Source of the DNA: Bacteroidales bacterium
GTDB lineage: Bacteria; Bacteroidota; Bacteroidia; Bacteroidales; UBA4181
Length of the DNA stretch: 9,431 nt
Assembly (NCBI GenBank): GCA_028700615.1
Contig: JAQVSH010000058.1
Coordinates: 1-9,431, forward strand
Direction of reading: 5' to 3'
Shown here: piece after piece, positions 1 through 5,810 of the stretch
How the letters are laid out: every line of letters begins with the position of its first letter
Numbering within the stretch: the stretch's first letter is position 1
Made by a program: the position numbers and the translations under genes
The notes under the pieces: model-generated
The model's database searches: none
What the model saw: the letters and a program-made list of their open reading frames with translations, nothing else
Told to the model about the DNA's origin: nothing

Positions 1-138
1 GGCTCCTACGTCATCATAATCGGGTCCCATATCGGAATCAAAGATAATTTTGACAGGCTCGGCTTTTTCATGGCGGCATCCTTCTGAAAAGCATGAGAAT
101 AAAATGGCTATCAGGACGTAACAGATTGTTTTTTGCAT
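1..138 (-). CDS. Nucleoside hydrolase lipoprotein, N-terminal 46 codons (cut by window edge)
   Basis: An ATG at 136-138 opens a frame with no stop to the left edge, so only the N-terminus is visible. It begins MQKTICYVLIAILFSCFSEG: a hydrophobic signal with a good lipobox (L13-F14-S15-C16), predicting a lipoprotein. Residues 32-45 read VKIIFDSDMGPDYD, followed by DVGA. This matches the N-terminal calcium-binding DxDxxxDD signature of inosine-uridine-preferring nucleoside hydrolases, which cleave the N-glycosidic bond to give base and ribose. The Ca2+/ribose-binding role of these aspartates is family knowledge. The gene follows the ADP-ribosylglycohydrolase-like gene by 60 nt on the same strand, with ribokinase further upstream, so a shared ribose-salvage transcript is likely. 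The remaining domain, including the catalytic histidine region, lies outside the window. Class identification is fairly secure from the motif alone; substrate preference is unknown. Confidence 0.82.
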   Translation of the reverse strand, partial: MQKTICYVLIAILFSCFSEGCRHEKAEPVKIIFDSDMGPDYDDVGA

Positions 139-198
139 GATTTTCCGGTGTATTTCGATATTATTTCTGTGCTGATTTTTTAGCTTTTCTTGCAGGAT

Positions 199-1797
199 TT
201 ACTGCTGAAACGAAAATTTAAATCCTTCATGGATCTTATCAGCTGTTTTAAACACAAGCGCTTCTGAAACATACACATTCGTTCCTTCAGATTCAGGCCT
301 TTTCTCTCCTTTTACAACCAACCGTACGGTATGTTTTCCATAGGGAAGGTTTGTAATGTGATACAGATTCATGTTCTGATGTTCCTGCTGTGAAAAAAAG
401 AAATAGCAATCAATCATTCGTTTAAACGTTCCGTCTACATATACATCGGCTCTTCCTCCGTCTCTGAGCCAGTTGCCCACGATGGAGACTCCTGTTCCTT
501 CAAACGTAAAGCTGATTTCATCTCCGGCCGTTCCGCTGACTTTAGCCTCATCTTTTCCGTAAGAGGTCCATTTCCCTTTCAGTTCCCATCCGTCATTCGA
601 AAAGACTCCTGACTTTTTATCAAAAACCAATGCGGGGAATGATTCCTCAAAGGCTGGCGCCAGAGGAGACTGGGTCTTAATGCTTATCTCCGTACCGGAG
701 ACTTTCCCTCCATTTTCAAGAATCAGTTTCTGAGCGTATTCCAACGTTTTATCTACCGCTTTATTGAACGAGTAGTCGGTGTTGATAAAGAGCTCTTCTC
801 CGATGGCGGTAACGGCTTCCCGGTATTCTGCCGGAAGTCCGCTCAAGCCTTTGATGACCCCCAAAACGGCCATGGCATTGGAGGGATTACAGTCGGAGTC
901 CTGTCCGCAGCGGGTAGCAACTTCCATGGTTTTTAACGGATCTCCTTCTCCGTATAGCAATCCCATCACAATATAGGCTCCGTTGAGTTTGGCGTCAATA
1001 TTAAAAGTGCTTCCTGCCCCACAAATCTGGACTTTTCCCCATTTGGCTTCCAGTTCCGTCCAAGCCGCTCTCCAGTCTTCCGGGTACTGAGCATGAAGCA
1101 GAATGACATCCTTTACAATCTTATAATACTCGCTTTCTGCAGGGATAGACAGCAGTGCTTTATCAATCAGGGCGGGAATATTGTCTTCAAAGTAGGCCTC
1201 TGAGTATAGTGCGGCTACAAAAATACCTCCGTATACACCATCTCCGTAATTCATAATATGGCCTATTTTATCCGCAATTGTATTGGCTGTCCGGGGCATT
1301 CCAGGGCACATGAACCCAATATAATCCGCTTCAATTTGAAAGTCAATGTCATCGGCATGGATATTGTATTCAGGAAGACCGGATTGCGGTGGGAAAATAC
1401 TGTCAAAATAATTTTTACGGGCCTGAACATTCGCATGCCACAGATGATAACCGGCCTTAGCAAACAATTCCTGATATTTTTTTGCCGGAGCATCCATCCC
1501 ATATTGATCCATGGTCATCAGGAAGGTAAGCTGAACATAAATATCATCCTGTCCGATAGATCCTTTCACGTGAGACGGAATCCATTTTATAGAATCCTCA
1601 TACGTTTTGCCCTGGGCTCTGAATTCGGTCGGAGCCCCATAGGTAACGCCAACCATTTTACCGGCCCATCCTCCGGCAATTTTATCTTTTAGTTGCTCTG
1701 CCGAAAGAGCCTGCATATCGGCCTCCTGAATATTGCTGCATGCAATTGCAGAGAGAGCCATAAATAATATAACAAGATATGACATGTATTTATTCAT
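199..1797 (-). CDS. ADP-ribosylglycohydrolase-family lipoprotein with C-terminal beta-sandwich-like domain
   Basis: The 532-residue product starts with a signal peptide ending at a lipobox-like AIAC, with the lipidated cysteine predicted at C20; M5 is an alternative start. Residues about 33-370 form an ADP-ribosylglycohydrolase (DraG/ARH) fold. GQDD at 82-85 and CGQDSD at 297-302 correspond to the two acidic motifs that hold the Mg2+ pair in this family (D84, D85, D300, D302). Residues about 379-530 look like a jelly-roll module: FEGTGVSIVG, then GGRADVYVDG, as in galactose-binding-like domains. Family enzymes cleave ADP-ribosyl or related ribosyl N/O-glycosidic bonds; an extracytoplasmic location argues against a role in reversing cytoplasmic protein ADP-ribosylation. 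The gene overlaps ribokinase by 8 nt and precedes a nucleoside hydrolase, so release of ribose-containing sugars is the best inference. The arrangement resembles rusGH of the Bacteroides rus locus. True substrate unknown. Confidence 0.85.
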   Translation of the reverse strand: MNKYMSYLVILFMALSAIACSNIQEADMQALSAEQLKDKIAGGWAGKMVGVTYGAPTEFRAQGKTYEDSIKWIPSHVKGSIGQDDIYVQLTFLMTMDQYGMDAPAKKYQELFAKAGYHLWHANVQARKNYFDSIFPPQSGLPEYNIHADDIDFQIEADYIGFMCPGMPRTANTIADKIGHIMNYGDGVYGGIFVAALYSEAYFEDNIPALIDKALLSIPAESEYYKIVKDVILLHAQYPEDWRAAWTELEAKWGKVQICGAGSTFNIDAKLNGAYIVMGLLYGEGDPLKTMEVATRCGQDSDCNPSNAMAVLGVIKGLSGLPAEYREAVTAIGEELFINTDYSFNKAVDKTLEYAQKLILENGGKVSGTEISIKTQSPLAPAFEESFPALVFDKKSGVFSNDGWELKGKWTSYGKDEAKVSGTAGDEISFTFEGTGVSIVGNWLRDGGRADVYVDGTFKRMIDCYFFFSQQEHQNMNLYHITNLPYGKHTVRLVVKGEKRPESEGTNVYVSEALVFKTADKIHEGFKFSFQQ

Positions 1798-2722
1798 GGG
1801 GAAAGGAATTAGATGAAAGATTGATTTCTTTTCTATAGGGAACGGAGGACTGGGCGCCGGGACGGGTCACTGAAACAGAGGCGGCGAGGTTTGCAAAAGC
1901 GACAGATTCTTCTAAAGATTTTCCTTCCGAAAGAGCTACTACCAGGGCTCCATTAAAAGTATCCCCGGCCGCGGTGGTATCTACTGCTTTTACGATCGGC
2001 GCCGGAATGATGCGCGAGGATCCGTTTTCGAGCAGAAATGCGCCGGCAGCGCCCATAGTAATAATTACGATGTTAACTCCTTTATTATGCAAGACTGTGG
2101 CTGCTCGTAAAGCGGAAGTTTCGTCTGAAACCCTGATGCCGGTCAATATTTCCGCTTCGGTTTTATTGGGAGTGATAATATGCAGATTTTTAAGTAATTC
2201 ATCATTTAATTCGGCAGCCGGAGCCGGATTTAAAATTACTTTTTTATGCTTTTGAGCCGCTATACGGGCAATGTGTTCTACAGTCGGAATAGGAATTTCC
2301 AGCTGCATCAGCACAAAATCGGCAGATTCGAATTCTTGCAGCGCCTTGTCAAAATCGGCAGGGCTCATGGTTCCGTTGGAGCCCGGTGCAACTACAATGG
2401 TGTTTTCAGCTTCTGAATCTACGGTAATCATGGCTACTCCGCTTGGATTTTCCGGATCAACGGCTACGTAGCTGACATTAATGCCTTCGTCTTCCAATAA
2501 CTGCATCGCCTGCTTTCCGAAGATATCCTCTCCAATCTTTCCCACAAAAGAAACTGATCCTCCCAAACGTCTTGCGGCCACTGCCTGATTGGCTCCTTTC
2601 CCTCCCGGATTCATAAAAAACTTTCCTCCCAGAATGGTCTCGCCCGGAATTGGAAATTTCCGGGTTTGGATGACCATGTCGGTATTTGAGCTTCCGACAA
2701 CCAATATTTTCTGGTGCTCCAT
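1790..2722 (-). CDS. rbsK: Ribokinase (PfkB family)
   Basis: This is a 310-residue cytoplasmic sugar kinase of normal ribokinase length. The N-terminus carries ILVVGSSNTDMV (6-17), then the PfkB signature 1 glycine-rich sugar-binding motif GGKGANQAVAARRLG (from residue 40). Signature 2, DTTAAGDTFNGA, starts at 248, with the catalytic base predicted at D254. NPAPA and ITPNKTEAE are also typical ribokinase segments. It phosphorylates D-ribose with ATP to ribose 5-phosphate, feeding the pentose phosphate pathway. It is the first gene of the apparent salvage operon. Its stop lies inside the first codons of the ADP-ribosylglycohydrolase-like gene (8-nt overlap, suggesting translational coupling). 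The 139-nt upstream gap contains no convincing TAnnTTTG element and no clear Shine-Dalgarno sequence. Some PfkB relatives take other pentoses or nucleosides, but the close match to ribokinase motifs makes ribose the favoured substrate. Confidence 0.93.
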   Translation of the reverse strand: MEHQKILVVGSSNTDMVIQTRKFPIPGETILGGKFFMNPGGKGANQAVAARRLGGSVSFVGKIGEDIFGKQAMQLLEDEGINVSYVAVDPENPSGVAMITVDSEAENTIVVAPGSNGTMSPADFDKALQEFESADFVLMQLEIPIPTVEHIARIAAQKHKKVILNPAPAAELNDELLKNLHIITPNKTEAEILTGIRVSDETSALRAATVLHNKGVNIVIITMGAAGAFLLENGSSRIIPAPIVKAVDTTAAGDTFNGALVVALSEGKSLEESVAFANLAASVSVTRPGAQSSVPYRKEINLSSNSFPHE

Positions 2723-2861
2723 TTTCGATTATTTCATTTATTAACCGAATTTACCTCAATTTTTTATTGTCTGGAGCACCATTAATCATCAAAATGATGT
2801 TTTTTAAATATCAATTAGCATCGTGTCTTTAGATCTTCAGTAAAATTCATTAAAAAGAGAT

Positions 2862-3341
2862 TTATTTTGTCTTTTCCCCTTCCTTTCTGGACGTGATTTC
2901 CTGAATATCCTGCATGGTAAATTTTCCAAGAATCTGAATCGCGGAGAATTCATCTTCCTCATTGACCAGCATAATTAATTCGGTGATGAGATTTCCTTCT
3001 TTTTTAATGTGAAAAGTAACCAGTTCACCTGATTCATCTTTGATGCGCATAAGTTCTTCATGCTGATTGCCGATCAGTTTTCGGAAAGATTCATCCATCT
3101 CATTTTTTAATGCAAGATTGCCAGAAGATACAATCTGTATTCCTTCTATTTTTCCTTTCATATTGTTCAGATACAGATCTGCATTACTGACAGCATCAGG
3201 AGCCATTTGTATCATGGCTTTCGAAACATAGACGGAGGTGACGCCTTCTTTGTCTGCATAACGTTTGAACAGGTCGCTCTGAGCCATACTGAGCTGGCAG
3301 AAAAGAGCACATATTGAAATGAAGAAAATTTTTAGTTTCAT
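2862..3341 (-). CDS. Secreted DUF4252 protein, second copy (A)
   Basis: The 159-residue product has a Sec signal peptide (MKLKIFFISICALFCQLSMA, cleavage predicted after A20) and no lipobox. The mature part begins QSDLFKRYADKEGVTSVYVS, which matches the start of DUF4252 (PF14060) proteins, a Bacteroidetes family of unknown function. The body alternates charged helices and beta-strands (EGIQIVSS; LITELIMLVNEEDEFSAIQILGKF) and ends in a lysine/glutamate-rich tail. It is the last gene of the sigma-factor operon, 69 nt after the putative anti-sigma gene, with no obvious promoter in the gap. It shares the same plan as the first gene of the operon (4447-4887): signal peptide, F-x-K/R-Y-x-x-x-x-G-V motif, and an I-x-G-K-[FI]-x-x-x-D-I-Q-E segment near the C-terminus. 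The two are therefore diverged paralogues. A periplasmic location is inferred; the function is unknown. Confidence 0.85.
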   Translation of the reverse strand: MKLKIFFISICALFCQLSMAQSDLFKRYADKEGVTSVYVSKAMIQMAPDAVSNADLYLNNMKGKIEGIQIVSSGNLALKNEMDESFRKLIGNQHEELMRIKDESGELVTFHIKKEGNLITELIMLVNEEDEFSAIQILGKFTMQDIQEITSRKEGEKTK

Positions 3342-3410
3342 GATGATATTTTTTTAGATTTTTAGAAAAGTATTAGCTAAAGTTGATCTATAATAAATGG
3401 CCGTCTATTA

Positions 3411-3944
3411 TCAAAATTTGAGAGAAGATTTAAGAATCTGATCTGATCTTTGTACATCCTGCTGCACTGCCTGCATTTGTGCAATTCCTTTATTCAGATT
3501 CAGCGATACTTGGCGAAGGGCTTCCCCGGCGATTACAGCAGCTTCTTCAGGATCTGTCACGGCGTACGGTGGCGTAGGTTCAGCATGATGATTTGTGGCA
3601 AAAAACAATCCGATACCCAGTAATCCGACCGCAGCGATACTGCTGATCCAGTATATCAATTTTTTGCTGCGCTGAGAATTCCCGGCATCGCTTTGCAAAG
3701 AGTATAAGGGCGTTTCCCTACATGCCGAGGTCTCCTGATATTGTTTTAAAGAGGCAGCCAGCCGGTCGGAAACCTCCTTCGGAATCTCTTCCGTATGGTC
3801 ATACAATGCCTCGAAAAGGGCCTGATCGGAGAGTAATTCATCGTCCGGCTCGCGGCTTAGCATATCCTTTAAAAGGTGTTCTTCTTTGAGAGAAGTCTTT
3901 CCTTCATAAAAATCCTTTAACCGTTCTTTGACCTCTTTATTCAT
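3411..3944 (-). CDS. Putative anti-sigma factor, single-pass membrane protein
   Basis: The 177-residue product has a charged N-terminal region (about 1-93) rich in helix-forming residues, one hydrophobic segment at about 96-117 (LIYWISSIAAVGLLGIGLFF), and a C-terminal region of about 60 residues. That layout, N-terminus in the cytoplasm and one membrane pass, fits an anti-sigma factor. So does its position: its start codon overlaps the end of the ECF sigma gene by 8 nt. The zinc-binding HxxxCxxC of classical anti-sigma domains is absent, with only one cysteine (C75) in the cytoplasmic part, so this would be a non-zinc type. The tail contains PPYAVTDPEEAAVIAGEALRQ and ends in an amphipathic glutamine/serine-rich helix, which could contact a periplasmic signal protein. 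I recognise the role mainly from context and topology, not from a strong family signature. Confidence 0.72.
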   Translation of the reverse strand: MNKEVKERLKDFYEGKTSLKEEHLLKDMLSREPDDELLSDQALFEALYDHTEEIPKEVSDRLAASLKQYQETSACRETPLYSLQSDAGNSQRSKKLIYWISSIAAVGLLGIGLFFATNHHAEPTPPYAVTDPEEAAVIAGEALRQVSLNLNKGIAQMQAVQQDVQRSDQILKSSLKF

Positions 3945-4443
3945 GGATGTACTCTTTAAATTTTTCTTTCAGCGTTTTTCTTGCACGGGAGAGCAAAACC
4001 CTCACATTGACAGCACTTTCTCCGGTAATGACTTCTATTTCTTCCAGTGAACAATCTCCGTATCCCCGAAGTTGAATGACCTGTTTTTGTTTTTCCGGTA
4101 ACTGCCCGATCCATATTGCAATCTGCTCCAACTTTTCTTTGTTTACCATTTTTTGATCCGCCGTGATTTCATGGTTCAACGGGAGATGGGTTTCAGTGAG
4201 GTCTTCCGTGGTGATTCGTTTCTGCACGCGGAGTTTATCAAAGCATAGATTTTTGACCAGTTTGATACAAAAGGCTTCCGGCTCACGGATTTGCGATAAC
4301 TCATCCCTTTTATCCCATAGTTTGCAATAAGTTTCCTGTAATATGTCCTCTGCATCTTCACGATTATTCAGTAACACACAGGCTATTCTGTATAACCTTC
4401 CATGAAAGGGGAAAAACACAGATGTAAACTCCTCCGGACACAT
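3937..4443 (-). CDS. ECF-family RNA polymerase sigma factor
   Basis: The 168-residue protein has the two-domain plan of extracytoplasmic-function sigma factors. Region 2 spans about 8-75 and includes DAEDILQETYCKLW at 30-43 (region 2.2, core RNA polymerase contact) and FCIKLVKNLCFDKLR for -10 recognition. Region 4 spans about 106-162: LPEKQKQVIQLRGYGDCSLEE, then a helix-turn-helix ending SAVNVRVLLSRARKTLKE, for -35 binding. Length and motifs are normal for the family. The gene starts 3 nt after the first DUF4252 gene and overlaps the putative anti-sigma gene by 8 nt, so all three are probably co-translated from one mRNA. An ECF-like promoter element upstream of the operon (4948-4973) suggests that the factor drives its own transcription. 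The C-terminus lacks extra domains, so this is a minimal ECF factor. Confidence 0.95.
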   Translation of the reverse strand: MCPEEFTSVFFPFHGRLYRIACVLLNNREDAEDILQETYCKLWDKRDELSQIREPEAFCIKLVKNLCFDKLRVQKRITTEDLTETHLPLNHEITADQKMVNKEKLEQIAIWIGQLPEKQKQVIQLRGYGDCSLEEIEVITGESAVNVRVLLSRARKTLKEKFKEYIHE

Positions 4444-4446
4444 TCC

Positions 4447-4887
4447 TTACTGATTGATCAGTTCTTGAATGTCTGATGGTTTGATCTTTCCTCTGATGCG
4501 TATCAGTGCGGGATCATCTCCTGTATTCACAATAACCAGTTCGCGGATGTAGTCGTCTTTCATCCTCGATAATACTTTCAGTTGTTCTTTGTCTTCTTTT
4601 ACGGAAACAAGAATTTCATATTCCCGTTCATCAATCGATCGGATGGCTTTACGAACATTATCTTTTACAGACTTTTCACAAGAATCAAAATTCAATACCT
4701 CCACTCCGGTTACCCCTTTGGTGTCTTCAAAAAGTCCGCCTATGAACATTAAAAAACTTCCCACATTTACAGATTCGACTCCTCTCGCATTGGAGTATTT
4801 ATTAAAAATATGGCTAACAGATTGTTGCCCATAGACAGTCATGGGAATTAGCATAAATGCAGTCAGTAGAATATAAATTTTTTTCAT
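4447..4887 (-). CDS. Secreted DUF4252 protein, first copy (B)
   Basis: The 146-residue product starts with a signal peptide (MKKIYILLTAFMLIPMTVYG, cleavage predicted after G20 before QQS). The mature part carries the DUF4252 pattern SHIFNKYSNARGVESVNVG, a hydrophobic FLMFIGGLF stretch, and a C-terminal ALIRIRGKIKPSDIQELIN. It is the first gene of the sigma operon, ending 3 nt before the sigma start codon. Having a secreted protein ahead of its sigma gene means its expression would track sigma activity, as a feedback partner or an effector. Its paralogue closes the same operon. The family is known from Bacteroidetes genomes and has no established biochemical function. The start at 4885-4887 is chosen because it gives a full lysine-plus-hydrophobic signal peptide and follows the promoter element by a reasonable leader of about 55 nt. 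Confidence 0.86.
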   Translation of the reverse strand: MKKIYILLTAFMLIPMTVYGQQSVSHIFNKYSNARGVESVNVGSFLMFIGGLFEDTKGVTGVEVLNFDSCEKSVKDNVRKAIRSIDEREYEILVSVKEDKEQLKVLSRMKDDYIRELVIVNTGDDPALIRIRGKIKPSDIQELINQ

Positions 4888-4947
4888 CTTTTTGTGATAG
4901 AATTAGTTTGTTTACAAAAAAGGTTATGGGTCTGTTTTTGTAATCAA

Positions 4948-4973
4948 GACGAAAAAGGTAATCATTTGTTACA
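4948..4973 (-). promoter_or_regulatory. Candidate ECF-type promoter of the DUF4252-sigma operon
   Basis: Read on the minus strand, TGTAAC (complement of 4968-4973) is followed by exactly 16 nt and then CGTC (complement of 4948-4951). This matches the general ECF promoter pattern of an AAC-containing -35 box, a 16-17 nt spacer and a CGTC-like -10 box. Transcription would begin near 4941, giving a leader of about 55 nt before the DUF4252 start codon. Since the operon encodes an ECF sigma factor, autoregulation is the natural inference. The actual recognition sequence of this sigma factor is not known, so this is a motif match only. Confidence 0.55.
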
Positions 4974-5001
4974 AAAAATCTGAAATAAATTTTTGTTTCA
5001 G
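4973..5001 (-). terminator. Candidate intrinsic terminator after the DUF4130 gene
   Basis: On the minus strand CTGAAA (complement of 4996-5001) and TTTCAG (complement of 4980-4985) form a 6-bp stem with a 10-nt loop, followed by one A and six T residues (4973-4978). It lies 28 nt beyond the stop codon of the DUF4130 gene. The stem is short and AT-rich, so it is a modest terminator. Its last T abuts, and shares one base with, the -35 box of the ECF-like promoter, so one operon ends where the next begins. Confidence 0.5.
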
Positions 5002-5029
5002 GCGGTGTGAGATACTATGAAAAGGGCGT

Positions 5030-5794
5030 TTATTGTTTTTCTGTAAGATGTTTCCAATAGCGTACCGGCATATTATGTTTATGCAGACGGGGATTGATGC
5101 GTTCTTTAATAGCAATGGCTTTGAAATAAGTTTTCCAGAGTTTTTGAAACACCTTTTCATCTTCAGCCAATAGTGCCTCATTCAATTTTCCGGTAATATG
5201 ATGGTTTTCCAAATCAGGAAAAGTCACTTCGGTTACCTCGTGTAAGTCGTAATAATAGCCGTATTTTCTTTTCAGATCGTAAATAAGCCATTTTTGATCT
5301 GCAAAACGGTCACGAAAATGATCGATGGCAAGAGGAAGAACATTAAATTGGGGTTCCATCGGGGCAAAATAGGTGTCATCTCCCGTCTTTTGAAATCTGA
5401 TGAACTGTAGGAGCCTTAAACGTTCATGGATAACCTTTCTGCTGATTTTTACAACTTCCAGAACATCCGGATCACCAAAATTTAATTCAATACTACGCTG
5501 ATTATCAATTGTTTTTCGGATATAACGAAACAAGAGCATGTCTACTTCGGGCAATTCAGACAACCAGCAGGCCATAAGCTGTTTTAGGGCCGTTTCATCC
5601 AATTTTTTTTTCAGCCCTTTCCACACGCGATCCGATTTTTCCGAATCTGAGACAATAGAGATGATTTCATGATAAAACAGAGGCAATGAAGCGCCTTCTT
5701 CAAGCAGCATATCCGGAAATTGTTTGCGTGAATACGCTTCAAAAACAGCGGAGAGCAGTCCGTCAAAGGATTTGTCATAGGTGAAAATCAGCAT
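5030..5794 (-). CDS. DUF4130 protein, putative DNA-repair partner of radical SAM protein (TIGR03915 type)
   Basis: The 254-residue product begins MLIFTYDKSFDGLLSAVFEAY, typical of the TIGR03915 family, and contains the DUF4130 core with WLIYDLKRKYGYYYD at 169-183. A C-terminal segment, PVRYWKHLTEKQ, closes the protein as in relatives. The family is annotated as a probable DNA metabolism or repair protein because in many bacteria it sits next to, or is fused with, a family-4-like uracil-DNA glycosylase. No glycosylase domain follows here: the protein ends at 254 residues. It lies 16 nt downstream of its usual partner, the radical SAM protein, and is surely co-transcribed with it. A run of nine A residues (5603-5611) encodes K62-K64 and could cause slippage. 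The biochemical activity of the family is not established as far as I know. Confidence 0.88.
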   Translation of the reverse strand: MLIFTYDKSFDGLLSAVFEAYSRKQFPDMLLEEGASLPLFYHEIISIVSDSEKSDRVWKGLKKKLDETALKQLMACWLSELPEVDMLLFRYIRKTIDNQRSIELNFGDPDVLEVVKISRKVIHERLRLLQFIRFQKTGDDTYFAPMEPQFNVLPLAIDHFRDRFADQKWLIYDLKRKYGYYYDLHEVTEVTFPDLENHHITGKLNEALLAEDEKVFQKLWKTYFKAIAIKERINPRLHKHNMPVRYWKHLTEKQ

Positions 5795-5810
5795 GATCCG
5801 GACATTTTAA

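Noticed and set aside
1258..1692. A 144-codon open frame on the plus strand
   Set aside because: It lies wholly antisense to the ADP-ribosylglycohydrolase-family gene, whose conserved motifs fix the real frame, and its translation shows no recognisable domain.
2787..2806. Plus-strand intrinsic terminator (CATCA hairpin followed by T residues)
   Set aside because: The stem has only five AT-rich pairs and there is no plus-strand gene for it to terminate.
3411..3944. Classical zinc-binding anti-sigma factor
   Set aside because: No HxxxCxxC motif is present; only one cysteine (C75) lies in the cytoplasmic part, so only a non-zinc anti-sigma role is proposed.
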